A stretch of DNA of 64,000 nucleotides from an uncultured Eggerthellaceae bacterium. Its GTDB lineage: Bacteria; Actinomycetota; Coriobacteriia; Coriobacteriales; Eggerthellaceae. The notes beneath the pieces are model-generated. The model made no database searches, was not told the origin of the DNA, and saw only the letters and a program-made list of their open reading frames with translations. The stretch spans positions 7,867 through 71,866 of the forward strand of contig CAMOLA010000004.1 of the NCBI GenBank assembly GCA_946618265.1, read 5' to 3'. The stretch's first letter is position 1. Each line of letters opens with the position of its first letter. A program made the translations under genes and the position numbers. Shown here one piece after another: positions 42,317-51,577 of the stretch.

Positions 42317-43474
42317 CTAATCGATCCGCCCGATTGCTTCCGTTATGGCCTCGAGAGCCTTGCAGACCGTCTGGTTGCGAACGTCTGCTCTATCGCCTGC
42401 GAACGTGAAGCGCTGCGCTTTCGTGCCCTCGTCGGTCGAGACGCCCATCCACACGGTGCCGACGGGCTTTCCGGGTTCCGCGCCTCCGGGACCCGCTATG
42501 CCCGTGACCGAAATGGCGATATCGGTCGAAAGGCGTCGACGCGCCCCTTCCGCCATTTCGCATGCCGTTTGCTCCGAAACGGCTCCGTGCATTGCCAGCG
42601 TTTCTTCCGATACGCCTAATACGGCATGCTTGACTTCGTTGGTATAACTCACGATAGCGCCCGCGTATATCTCGGATGAACCCGAGATAGAGGTGATCCA
42701 CGATCCAATGAGGCCACCTGTCAGGCTCTCAGCCGTCGATACCGTGATGCCGCGAGCCGCCGCGCGTTCGACGACGTCACGTGCGAGCTCCCCGATTTGC
42801 TCGTCAGACGGCAAGCATGCGTCCGTATCGTTATCGGCAGCAGCGCCGAACCCGAGAAGCTCACGCCCCTTGTATAGGTAATCGATCATCGACGCAATCG
42901 TGAGGGCCAAGGCTATCAGCATCGTAATCCAGCTGACTACCCAGAGAACATCGCCCAGCGCGACATCAAACCCGCCGACGGTGTGCGAATCCTTGATCGT
43001 GAACAGCACGATCGCGATCATCTGGAAAACCGTCTTGAACTTCCCCAGCATGCTCGCCGCGATGACGGTGCCCTTTACTGCCGCCATCATGCGAACGCCC
43101 GACACGATGAATTCCCGGCCCAAGATGATTATGACGACCCAGGTAGGCAGCGATCCGAGCTCGACGAGGCTCACGAGCGCCGCGCATACGAGAATCTTGT
43201 CTGCGAGCGGGTCCATGAATTTGCCGAAATCGGTGACCTCGTTGCGGCTTCGGGCTAGATATCCGTCGAGCCAGTCCGTGCAGGAAATCAACACGAACAC
43301 CGCAGCGGCCATCAAGCGCTTCAAGCCTTCGTCGAATGCTATGAAGCCGAACCATTCCGGCCAGGGTGCGAGCAGGACTGCCACGAACACCGGAACGAGC
43401 AGTATCCTGATAATCGTTATCACGTTGGACGGCGTCCAAATGCGCTGGGCGTTTCCGCTCCTATCCCCGCTCAC
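42317..43474 (-). CDS. pgsA: Fusion of phosphatidylglycerophosphate synthase (PgsA) and CinA-type nicotinamide-nucleotide amidase
   Basis: 385 aa. Residues 1 to about 205 are PgsA: DGYLARSRNEVTDFGKFMDP plus LADK gives the full CDP-alcohol phosphatidyltransferase signature, with several membrane helices. After a loop (RELLGFGAAADNDTDACL), residues about 220-385 form a CinA C-terminal (PncC) domain: TAESLTGGLIGSWIT, SYTNEVKHAVLGV, AISVTGIAGPGG, GTVWMGV. In most bacteria pgsA and cinA are adjacent separate genes next to recA. Here one frame runs through without a stop. PgsA makes PG-phosphate; PncC deamidates NMN. The join may be structural only. The start overlaps the rimO end (ATGA). Confidence 0.92.
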   Translation of the reverse strand: MSGDRSGNAQRIWTPSNVITIIRILLVPVFVAVLLAPWPEWFGFIAFDEGLKRLMAAAVFVLISCTDWLDGYLARSRNEVTDFGKFMDPLADKILVCAALVSLVELGSLPTWVVIIILGREFIVSGVRMMAAVKGTVIAASMLGKFKTVFQMIAIVLFTIKDSHTVGGFDVALGDVLWVVSWITMLIALALTIASMIDYLYKGRELLGFGAAADNDTDACLPSDEQIGELARDVVERAAARGITVSTAESLTGGLIGSWITSISGSSEIYAGAIVSYTNEVKHAVLGVSEETLAMHGAVSEQTACEMAEGARRRLSTDIAISVTGIAGPGGAEPGKPVGTVWMGVSTDEGTKAQRFTFAGDRADVRNQTVCKALEAITEAIGRID

Positions 43475-44775
43475 GACAGCGCCGTCCCTTCCATTTCGTA
43501 CAGGAGAGCGTCTTCGATCTCGACTTTCACGACCTCGCCCATCGCGCCCTTGTCGAGGTAGGTGACGCCGTCAACGTCAGGAGCTTGCCACATGGTGCGT
43601 CCGAACAGCTGCCCGTCTTCTTCGATGCCGCACACGAGGACGTCGGCGATGGAGCCTATCCGCGACGCAATGCGCGGTGCGCACACGGTATCCGCCAGGT
43701 CCCTGAGCGTTTGCGCTCTCGAAAGCTTTTCATCCTCGTCGATCTGTCCTTCGAGATCGTATGCACGCGTGCCTTCCTCGCGCGAATAGGCGAACACGCC
43801 GACGTAGTCGAGCGGCGCCTCTTCCACGAAATCGCAAAGCTCTTCGAATGCTTCATCGGTCTCCCCGGGATATCCGGCGATGAGGGTGGTTCTCAACGCA
43901 GCATCGGGAATCATCTCCCTGATGCGCTCGAGGAGCGCAAGATGGCTCTCCGCGTCGCCCGATCTGTTCATGGACCGAAGCAGCTTTGCATTCGAATGCT
44001 GGAAGGGTATGTCGAAGTAGCTGCAGACGTTCTCGTTGCGGGCGATGGCGTCTATGAGGTCGTCGGTTACGCCTTCGGGCTGGATGTACATGATTCGGAA
44101 CCATGTATCGGGAAAATCACCTGCGAGCTCGTCGACGAGGCTCGCAAGCGATGATGCTTCTTCGAAATCCCTTCCCCATCGTCCGGTATCCTGAGCGATG
44201 AGCACGATCTCGCGCACGCCCTTCGAAACATGCGCCCGGACCTCGTCTTCGATATCCTCGAGCGTAAACGAGTGGTACCGGCCACGGATGTAGGGTATCG
44301 TGCAATAAGCACAGAACCGATCACATCCGTCGGAGATCTTGACGTATGCTGAAACCGACCCCTCGGGCAGGTACCCACCAGCTTCAACTGCAGTCAACAT
44401 CGTAATACGCTCGACGTCGAGCGCCGAATCGATAACCGAAACGATAGACGACTCGTCAGCGCACGTGACGAACGCGCTGACTTCGGGAAGTTCGCTATCG
44501 AGCTCGGAACCGTACCGTGCAGGCATGCATCCCGCCACGATGAGCTTGGCGTCTCCGCGAGCAACCGAATCGATTCCTGCCGCATCGAGTATGGCCTCGA
44601 TGCTCTCCTCGGTAGCAGACTGTATGAAAGAGCAGGTATTGACGACGATCGCGTCCGCGCGTTCGACATCGTCGGAAAGCGCATAACCCGCTTCGAGCAG
44701 CCGTGCTTGCATATGGCTCGTGTCGACTTCGTTCTTCGCGCATCCCATCGTGATGAATGCAACCGATTTTTCCAT
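43471..44775 (-). CDS. rimO: Ribosomal protein S12 methylthiotransferase RimO
   Basis: 434 aa radical-SAM enzyme that modifies an Asp of S12 (beta-methylthiolation). FITMGCAKNEVDTSHM (RimO-type N-terminus), NTCSFI and AGCMPARYG supply the auxiliary cluster Cys; the SAM motif is CDRFCAYCTIPYIRGRYHS. A TRAM domain (about 370-430) ends it. It is distinguished from the MiaB and MtaB proteins in this window by the GCAKNxVD signature. It is coupled by ATGA to pgsA/cinA. Confidence 0.95.
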   Translation of the reverse strand: MEKSVAFITMGCAKNEVDTSHMQARLLEAGYALSDDVERADAIVVNTCSFIQSATEESIEAILDAAGIDSVARGDAKLIVAGCMPARYGSELDSELPEVSAFVTCADESSIVSVIDSALDVERITMLTAVEAGGYLPEGSVSAYVKISDGCDRFCAYCTIPYIRGRYHSFTLEDIEDEVRAHVSKGVREIVLIAQDTGRWGRDFEEASSLASLVDELAGDFPDTWFRIMYIQPEGVTDDLIDAIARNENVCSYFDIPFQHSNAKLLRSMNRSGDAESHLALLERIREMIPDAALRTTLIAGYPGETDEAFEELCDFVEEAPLDYVGVFAYSREEGTRAYDLEGQIDEDEKLSRAQTLRDLADTVCAPRIASRIGSIADVLVCGIEEDGQLFGRTMWQAPDVDGVTYLDKGAMGEVVKVEIEDALLYEMEGTALS

Positions 44776-44800
44776 TCTTGACCCGCCGTTCGACAGCCGC

Positions 44801-45298
44801 TTAGCGATAATTGACGTATTGGAGCGGCTGGCCGTAATCCTGGCCCTTCAGGAAGGCGATGATTTCCTGAAGCGTGTCCCGCGATGCGGAGCTGACCCTG
44901 AGGTGGTCGCCCTCGATTTGGACCTTCGCCTTCAGCTTGAGGGCTTTGATGTCCTTGTTGATCGTGCCGGCGGTATCGCGGTCGATGCCCTCGATGATGT
45001 TCGCCACCTTGGTGACCGACTGGCCTGCCGACGGCTGCGACTCTCCCCACTTGACCGCGCTGAGCTCGATGCCGCGTCGCACGAGTTTCGAGCCGATGAT
45101 GTCGACCACCTGGCCAGCGACGAAATCGCTCGGCGCCTTGATCGTCATGGTCTTCGCCGACTTGTCGAGCGAAATCTCCGCACCCGATCCCTTAAGGTCA
45201 TAGCGCTGGGTGAGCTCTTTCCGCGCTTGCTGAAACGCGTTGTCAACTTCCTGCATGTCGATTGACGATACAACGTCGAATGACGATTCCTTAGCCAC
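44801..45298 (-). CDS. yajQ: YajQ family nucleotide-binding protein
   Basis: 165 aa cytoplasmic protein. The N-terminal ESSFDVVSSIDMQEVDNAFQ and ELTQRYDLKGSGAEISLDK are diagnostic. Homologues bind cyclic di-GMP or nucleotides and can act in transcription control. It lies between the RodZ-like gene and rimO, which is not the usual place for this gene, in one operon. Confidence 0.93.
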   Translation of the reverse strand: MAKESSFDVVSSIDMQEVDNAFQQARKELTQRYDLKGSGAEISLDKSAKTMTIKAPSDFVAGQVVDIIGSKLVRRGIELSAVKWGESQPSAGQSVTKVANIIEGIDRDTAGTINKDIKALKLKAKVQIEGDHLRVSSASRDTLQEIIAFLKGQDYGQPLQYVNYR

Positions 45299-45324
45299 GT
45301 TATACTCCTCTGTCCTTGAAACGA

Positions 45325-46686
45325 TTATTCTGATGAGCTTTCGTCATTATCTTCCTCGGAACTCTCGCTCTCGGATTCGTCCTCCGACTCTTCCTCGATC
45401 GGATTTCCGTCTTCGTCGACCGGATTGCCGTCCTCGTCGAGACGGTTGCCGTTTTCGTCGTACTCTACCTCTTCGGACTCGCTGGATTCCGACGATGAAC
45501 GCGAGCTCGACGATGTGGAATTCGCCGCCGCTGCAGCGGTAGACGCCGCCGTGCGCTGCGCTCCCGTCGCTGTGTTCTTTGCGTTCCAGTCTGCGAGAAT
45601 CGCCGGGAAATCCACCGTATAGGCGTAGAGTCCGCCGTAATCGGCGTCTTCCTTGAGCTTCACCTCTTTGTCGTCGACCGTGACCTTCAGCGAATCCGGC
45701 GACGACGTGGTGATGGTCCATTTACCGGTAACGTCGACCTTCTTTTCGGCGGGACCGGTGAGCTCCTCTGCATCGGTTAGGTCACCGTCGGTATACGTCT
45801 CGACGTAACACGACTCGCCCGAAGCCACCGAATAGACCACCTTGGCGCTGGTCGGTGCGGCTTCGGTCGATGCAGCAGAAGCGCTCACGGCCGTGCCCGA
45901 ACCCGTTGTGTCGGTTATGCCGGAGACCGGCAGCTGTGACACGTCGTCTTTCGGTGTCTCGTTCTTTCCACCGAGGAAGACGATCGCCAACACGATTATG
46001 ACCGCCAAGACGAGAACGCCGATCGCGATGAGTGCCGCCCGCGATTGCAGGAAAGCCGGTAGCCGCGAGGCCGAGTATTCCATCGGCGTCTGGCCTGCGT
46101 AGACATGGCGTGACGAGCGCCTCTGCTCGCCTTGTTCGAGGAAACTGTAATTCGTCGCCTCGTAGCCGGAGTGATGGCTCGAGAAGTCACGATCGGATTT
46201 GCCCGAACGGTTCGAGCGTTCGCGCGTCACGCCGTAATCGTCACGGGCGAAACGCGTGCCGTCATCGTACAGGATGCGCGAGAACTGGCGCGTCCCGCCC
46301 TGGTTCGATACGCGATCGTCGTAGATATTGTTCGGCGAAGATTCGTAACGGTCTCCGACTCCTACCTGCATACGGGAACGACGGGTCTCGCGCGACATGT
46401 TGAACCCGCTCGAGGGCCCCGAATCGCGCGCACGTTCCACTTGTTCGGCGTACGCCTCGTCGAGGTACATGTTTACGATTTCGGTCGGATTCAACCCGAG
46501 CAGTCTCGCATAGGCATTCACCATGTTCCGCGTATAGCCGCGCGGAGGCATGGCGTTAGAATCGCCGGCTTCTATGGCGCGCAGTATATCTGGCCGTATA
46601 CGCAGCCTGCGCGCCACAGTATTCAAATCGTATCCCTTGCGTTCACGGGCCTCGCGAAGCACCTTTCCCGATGTCGTCTGAGCCAC
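45325..46686 (-). CDS. RodZ-like helix-turn-helix membrane protein with Asp/Gly heptad repeats
   Basis: 453 aa from the GTG at 46686, which follows GAGGAGGG; an upstream ATG at 46713 is the alternative. The cytoplasmic HTH_25 domain (about 1-75, VLREARERKGYDLNTVARRL) is the RodZ signature. An Arg/Ser-rich linker and one membrane helix (about 215-238) follow, then an extracellular DUF4115-like domain (about 290-370). The tail has three seven-residue repeats (DENGNRL, DEDGNPV, DEDGNPI) and a run of Glu/Ser. It sits beside ftsK as YmfM does in Bacillus. A role in cell shape through MreB is known for RodZ, but is only inferred here. Confidence 0.9.
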   Translation of the reverse strand: MAQTTSGKVLREARERKGYDLNTVARRLRIRPDILRAIEAGDSNAMPPRGYTRNMVNAYARLLGLNPTEIVNMYLDEAYAEQVERARDSGPSSGFNMSRETRRSRMQVGVGDRYESSPNNIYDDRVSNQGGTRQFSRILYDDGTRFARDDYGVTRERSNRSGKSDRDFSSHHSGYEATNYSFLEQGEQRRSSRHVYAGQTPMEYSASRLPAFLQSRAALIAIGVLVLAVIIVLAIVFLGGKNETPKDDVSQLPVSGITDTTGSGTAVSASAASTEAAPTSAKVVYSVASGESCYVETYTDGDLTDAEELTGPAEKKVDVTGKWTITTSSPDSLKVTVDDKEVKLKEDADYGGLYAYTVDFPAILADWNAKNTATGAQRTAASTAAAAANSTSSSSRSSSESSESEEVEYDENGNRLDEDGNPVDEDGNPIEEESEDESESESSEEDNDESSSE

Positions 46687-46702
46687 TGTGCCCTCCTCGT
46701 GC

Positions 46703-49168
46703 TTACTGCCCATCGGCCTGTTCGAAGGCCTTGAGCGTTTCGAGTTCCATTGCGTCGACGAGCACTTCTCGCGGCTTGCTACCGTTTGGTGCCCCGACGA
46801 CGCCCTTTTCCTCAAGCATGTCCATTATACGTCCCGCGCGCGAGTAGCCCACCTTGAGCTTGCGCTGAATATTGGACGTCGAACCCATGCCGCTCGCCAC
46901 GACGATGTCGGCGGCATCCCACAGCAAAGGATCGTCGGATCCGACGGTACCGCCAGAGCCGTCCGGCATCGAATCGCCGAGCGTTATGAGGTTGGTCTTG
47001 AGGATCTCGGAGTGATACTCCGGTTCGCCTTGCGCCTTGACGGCGTCGACCACCGCGCTTATCTCGTCGGGAGACACGAAGCATCCTTGTATCCTGACCG
47101 GTTTCGCGTATTCCGGCTTCGATAGCAGCAGGTCGCCGTTGCCGATGAGGCTTTCGGCCCCCGACACGTCGAGGATAACGCGACTGTCGAGGCCCGATGC
47201 GACGTTGAAGGCCATGCGGTTCGTGATATTGGCCTTGATGAGGCCCGTCACGACATTGGCAGAAGGACGCTGCGTGGCGACGATCAGGTGGATGCCCGCC
47301 GCACGAGCCAATTGCGCGATGCGGCTGATCGAGAACTCGACCTCCTTGCCGACGTTCATCATGAGGTCGGCAAGCTCGTCGATGATGATGACGATGTAGG
47401 GAAGCTCGTCGCTGGCAGCCGTGTCGCCCTCTGAAAGCTCGCCGTTGCGGACCTTCTCGTTGTATTGCCCGATGTTACGCGCGCCCACCTTCGAGAACAC
47501 CTTCAGGCGCCGTTCCATCTCGGCAACGCCCCACGATAAGGCGCTCGCGGCCTCCTTGGGTTCCGTCACGACGGGAACGTAGAGATGCGGTATCCCGTTG
47601 TAGGGCGTGAACTCGACCCGCTTGGGGTCGATCATGATGAAACGCACCTGCGAAGGAGTCGCCCTCATGAGCATTGACATGATCATGGCGTTGATGCCGA
47701 CGGACTTGCCCGAACCCGTCGTGCCGCCGATGAGCAGGTGGGGCATTTTCGCAAGGTCGCACACGATGGCATTGCCCTCGACGTCTTTTCCGATTGCCAT
47801 TTCGAGCGGACCGCCCTTGACTTCCTTGAGCACGTCGCCGAGCAACACGTTCTCGCGCGTCGCGTTGGGAACCTCGATGCCGACGTAGTGCGTGCCGGGG
47901 ATGGGCGCGAAGATGCGCACGCCAGGCGCCGCCAGGGCAAGCGCGATATCGTCGTTGAGCGCCATGATGCGGCTCACGCGCACTCCCGGAGGCAGATCGA
48001 CTTCGAACAAGGTCACCGTCGGGCCGGCAATCCAGTCAACGACCGTTGCCATGATGCCGAAATCCGCCATCGTCTGCTGAAGACGTCCGGCTGTTTCGGC
48101 GAGTTCGTTTTCGACGGCCTTGCTCTTCTTCTTGGCAACGCCCGTTCTCAGCAGTTTGGGGCTGGGCAATTCGAACGAATCGTCTGGAGCTACGCTTGGC
48201 GTCGCCATTTCCTCGAGCTTCCTCGTGGGGGCGGACGTCTCGTGCGCCTTCTCGGCCGTCCGATCTTCCGTTCGCTTGCCGAGCTTGCGCGTCAGCGTCT
48301 GGGCGACGGAGCTGCTCGCCGGCACATTGCGCCCGCCCTCGATCTGCTCGGAGAGCGGTTTCGTCCTCGGGCCCGGGACATGCTCGAACTCCTCGAACGA
48401 TTGCGTCCGAGCGGAATTGTCGACGAGGGGCTGTCTGCTCATGCGGGCAGGCATGGCGGGAACGAACGGCACGTCAGGGGCCGAGGAGAGTTCCTCGTCC
48501 ATGCGCGCCTGATGCTCTGCCCGCTTTTGCGCTATGGCGCCGAACACCTTCCGTATCGAGAAGCCGATGACGGCGAGGCCTATGAGAATCAGGCCCATGA
48601 CGATCACGCACGACACTGGAAGGCCGAGGAACGTGAGCAAAAGCCATGCGGGCCCAGCGCCTATATAGCCTCCCCGGAATATGACCTGCGCATCTGAAAG
48701 CAGCGCGTCTGTCACGCCGGCATCCGTCACCGCGCCGGGAGTGAAGAGCGCGAGCAGGACGAGAAACGAGATGAACATGATCGACATGCCGATAATGATC
48801 CGCGTCTGGGCATTTCGCGATTCGAATCGCGATACGAAGAGGAATGCCACTATGACGAGGAGCACGGGCAAAAGGTACGCCCCCGCCCCGAGCGCAAGGC
48901 GCAGGGCGCGCGAAAGGAACGACGTCACGACGGCGTTCGTCGGCCACGCCACGATGAGCACCAACGCCAAGGCGGCGATCGCGCACAGGATGCCGGCGAT
49001 CGTTCGCTGCGTTCCGTTGTCGAGCATTGGTTGTCGCGCGCTGGTTTCGGCGACAGGCTTGCGCCGGCCGCTCTTCTCGGCTGGTGACACGGCTCGTTTC
49101 CGCTGGTTAGAAGATTGCGCGCTCGAGCGTTTCGCGCCGGCGCGCTTGTTTGTTGCCGATTTGGCCAC
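46703..49168 (-). CDS. ftsK: DNA translocase FtsK/SpoIIIE
   Basis: 821 aa septal DNA pump that clears chromosomes during division. Four membrane helices lie at about 58-185, then a variable linker (about 230-340) and the motor: Walker A GTTGSGKSVG (about 483), Walker B IIIDELADLM (about 590). The C-terminal gamma winged helix (DPLLWDAADIVVASG, KVGYSRAGRIMDMLEEKG) reads polar DNA motifs (KOPS/SRS). It is the first gene of the operon with rodZ, yajQ, rimO, pgsA/cinA and probably recA. Confidence 0.96.
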   Translation of the reverse strand: MAKSATNKRAGAKRSSAQSSNQRKRAVSPAEKSGRRKPVAETSARQPMLDNGTQRTIAGILCAIAALALVLIVAWPTNAVVTSFLSRALRLALGAGAYLLPVLLVIVAFLFVSRFESRNAQTRIIIGMSIMFISFLVLLALFTPGAVTDAGVTDALLSDAQVIFRGGYIGAGPAWLLLTFLGLPVSCVIVMGLILIGLAVIGFSIRKVFGAIAQKRAEHQARMDEELSSAPDVPFVPAMPARMSRQPLVDNSARTQSFEEFEHVPGPRTKPLSEQIEGGRNVPASSSVAQTLTRKLGKRTEDRTAEKAHETSAPTRKLEEMATPSVAPDDSFELPSPKLLRTGVAKKKSKAVENELAETAGRLQQTMADFGIMATVVDWIAGPTVTLFEVDLPPGVRVSRIMALNDDIALALAAPGVRIFAPIPGTHYVGIEVPNATRENVLLGDVLKEVKGGPLEMAIGKDVEGNAIVCDLAKMPHLLIGGTTGSGKSVGINAMIMSMLMRATPSQVRFIMIDPKRVEFTPYNGIPHLYVPVVTEPKEAASALSWGVAEMERRLKVFSKVGARNIGQYNEKVRNGELSEGDTAASDELPYIVIIIDELADLMMNVGKEVEFSISRIAQLARAAGIHLIVATQRPSANVVTGLIKANITNRMAFNVASGLDSRVILDVSGAESLIGNGDLLLSKPEYAKPVRIQGCFVSPDEISAVVDAVKAQGEPEYHSEILKTNLITLGDSMPDGSGGTVGSDDPLLWDAADIVVASGMGSTSNIQRKLKVGYSRAGRIMDMLEEKGVVGAPNGSKPREVLVDAMELETLKAFEQADGQ

Positions 49169-49494
49169 GGTTAATCCTTCGTGCTTCGTTTTTGGTGCGT
49201 TTATTCAAGGTAATTATAGCCCAATTACCAGCATATCGCCCTATTCGTAAACAATCTTACAGAGGTGACGTACACCACGAAGACTGCCGAAACGGGTGTA
49301 ATGAAAACACCGGCTGGAATCGTAGTTTCTCGCTTGTTGCGGTACATCCCATTGACCGCTACGGGGAGATTCGACGGCTTCGGCTCGAAGCGATAGGCTG
49401 GAATGGTTCTAGGCTTCATGGGAATCTGAGCTGCCTCGACCGAAGTCTCGACAGCTCAGCAAGGCACGCAATATAAGTGAGCTTGCGCTCGCCC
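49169..49494. other. Intergenic region between ftsK and the RNase J gene
   Basis: 326 nt without a gene I can support. A 7-bp hairpin TGAGCTG (49427-49433) / CAGCTCA (49452-49458) near the RNase J stop may end its transcript. The part next to ftsK is AT-richer (about 49200-49260), as expected for a promoter, but I could not pick clear hexamers. Confidence 0.5.
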
Positions 49495-51366
49495 TTACAC
49501 CTCCAAAATGGAAGCAATGGCCATGGGCCGTTGCTTCGTGCGTTCCCAGAGAAGGTTCAGCATCGTGTCTCGTGCGATCTTTCGCAGCTCGACCGCCGTC
49601 GCCCCTCGCCCGAGGTGCTTTCTCATGGCAGCTTCCACGGCATCCTGAACTTCGGCTGCAACGTAGGGATCGTCGCCGCCGGTGATTCCATGCATCTCGA
49701 GGCAAACGGGAGCTGCGAGCTTGCGCATTGGAAGCGAAACGGCACATGAAACGGCTGCAAACCCCTGAGCACCCAGGGTGACTCGCTCGTCGAGCACGTC
49801 CTGGGATGTATCGCCCACGGACAAGCCATCGACATAGACGACGCCGCTCTGAACATGCTCGCCGATGGCCACGCCATTCGCGTCGAGAACGAGGCTTTCG
49901 CCATTCTCGAGAATGAAGATGTTGTCCGTGGCGACGCCGGTTTCCTCGGCGAGTTTGGCATGGGCGCGCAGGTGGGCAGCCTCGCCATGCACTGGCATGA
50001 ACGCATGAGGCTGAACGATCGACAGCACGAGCTTGAGCTCTTCGGCGCCGGCATGGCCGGAAACATGCACCATGGCACGGGACTTGTCGTACACATCAGC
50101 GCCGATTTTCGAGAGCATATTGACTACGCGCGTGACGGCCTTTTCGTTGCCGGGAACCGGCGTGGCCGAAATGATGACGGTATCGCCTTCGTCGATTTCA
50201 ATCGTCTTATGACGACCACCCGCGATGCGTGAAAGAGCCGAAAGCGGTTCGCCTTGCGATCCAGTGCACATGACGACGATCTTCTCGGGCGGTATGCCGG
50301 CTAGCTCGTACGCGTCGACGAGGTTGTTGTCGTCGATGCTGAGGTATCCGAGCTTGCGCGCGATGTCCGTGTTTTGGATCATCGACCGCCCCGTCACGAC
50401 GACCTTTCTTCCGCAAGACACTGCCGCGTCGCAAATCTGCTGCATGCGATGTATGTGGCTTGCAAACGATGCGATGATCACGCGTCCCTCAGCTTGCGAG
50501 ATAATCCGATGAAGCGTCTTTCCGACTTCGCGCTCCGATGGCGTGAACGACTTCTTCATCGCATTCGTCGAGTCCGAGAGCATGAGGTCGACGCCGATCT
50601 GGCCAAAGCGCGCAAGCGCTCCGAAATCGGTCGTCACGCCGTCGATGGGCGTTTGGTCGAGCTTGAAGTCGCCGGTGTGGAGCACATTGCCCGCGGGACT
50701 TTGGAAGAAGATGCCGACCGCACCCGGAATCGAATGGTTCACGGCGAAGAATTCCGCATCGAAGCTGCCGAGCTTGACTGAATCGCCGGGCTTTATCTCG
50801 ATGAGCTTTGCGTTCTTGATGCGATGCTCCGCGAACTTACCTTCGATGAGGCCGAGCGTCAATTTCGTGCCGTAGATGGGAACGGGGACGTCGAGGTCCT
50901 TGTACAGGTACGGCAGACAGCCGGTGTGGTCCTCGTGGCCGTGCGTTATCACGATTCCACGGAGCTTGTGGGCGTTCTCGAGCACGTAGGTGTAATCGGG
51001 CAAGATGAGGTCGATGCCCGGATGATCGTCATCGGGAAACATGAGCCCGGCGTCATCGAGCACGATGTCGTTTCCGCATTCGAGCACCGTCATGTTCTTG
51101 CCGATGGCGTCCAATCCGCCGAGCGGTATTACCTTCAGCTTGGACTTCGGCGTGCGCTGGGAATCATGGGACGAGCCGCGCTTCTTCGCCTTCTTCGCCG
51201 AAGGCTTGCCCGCATCGACATCGCGCGTGAGCGATGGGCGCTCCTTCTCGATCTTCACGTACTTGATCGAGCTCGTCGACTTCCTCTTCCCTTCTTCGCG
51301 CCCGTTTTCGGCGCCGTTTGCATTATGACGCCTCCTCGGCGTCCTTGAATCGTTTGCTTCGGTCAT
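49495..51366 (-). CDS. rnj: Ribonuclease J
   Basis: 623 aa metallo-beta-lactamase/beta-CASP nuclease with 5'-3' exo- and endonuclease activity. The zinc motif THGHEDHTG (about 141-149), the LHTGDFKLD Asp, and the beta-CASP SGHA (about 445) and MPVHGE residues are complete. The N-terminal 75 residues form an extra low-complexity, highly basic tail (RRRHNANG, KKAKKRG), longer than in Bacillus RNase J1/J2. It is downstream of dapB, as in many Gram-positives. With RNase Y and PNPase, it makes a full Gram-positive RNA decay set in this window. Confidence 0.96.
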   Translation of the reverse strand: MTEANDSRTPRRRHNANGAENGREEGKRKSTSSIKYVKIEKERPSLTRDVDAGKPSAKKAKKRGSSHDSQRTPKSKLKVIPLGGLDAIGKNMTVLECGNDIVLDDAGLMFPDDDHPGIDLILPDYTYVLENAHKLRGIVITHGHEDHTGCLPYLYKDLDVPVPIYGTKLTLGLIEGKFAEHRIKNAKLIEIKPGDSVKLGSFDAEFFAVNHSIPGAVGIFFQSPAGNVLHTGDFKLDQTPIDGVTTDFGALARFGQIGVDLMLSDSTNAMKKSFTPSEREVGKTLHRIISQAEGRVIIASFASHIHRMQQICDAAVSCGRKVVVTGRSMIQNTDIARKLGYLSIDDNNLVDAYELAGIPPEKIVVMCTGSQGEPLSALSRIAGGRHKTIEIDEGDTVIISATPVPGNEKAVTRVVNMLSKIGADVYDKSRAMVHVSGHAGAEELKLVLSIVQPHAFMPVHGEAAHLRAHAKLAEETGVATDNIFILENGESLVLDANGVAIGEHVQSGVVYVDGLSVGDTSQDVLDERVTLGAQGFAAVSCAVSLPMRKLAAPVCLEMHGITGGDDPYVAAEVQDAVEAAMRKHLGRGATAVELRKIARDTMLNLLWERTKQRPMAIASILEV

Positions 51367-51445
51367 TTACTCTCCGTTTCTCGTCGCAAACTATCATGAG
51401 CAAACCGCGATATCGCCTCGATTTCGAGCTTGCTCTAACGCTAAA

Positions 51446-51472
51446 GCGCAACCCGAGTCATTCGGGTTGCGC
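51446..51472 (-). terminator. Terminator after dapB
   Basis: An 11-bp perfect stem GCGCAACCCGA / TCGGGTTGCGC with a 5-nt loop, followed on the minus strand by TTTAGCGTTAG. It separates dapB from the RNase J gene. Confidence 0.75.
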
Positions 51473-51577
51473 GATCGATCAATCATTTGTATCGAGGAGC
51501 GGCACGTTTCGTCTGCAGCCCTCCTCGAACGACGATTTGCAGATTTTATTATGTCATGGCATCGCAACGCATCGTTG

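Noticed and set aside
49225..49419. A 64-codon minus-strand frame between RNase J and ftsK
   Set aside because: One hydrophobic stretch, but no ribosome site, no motif, and it lies where the ftsK promoter is expected.
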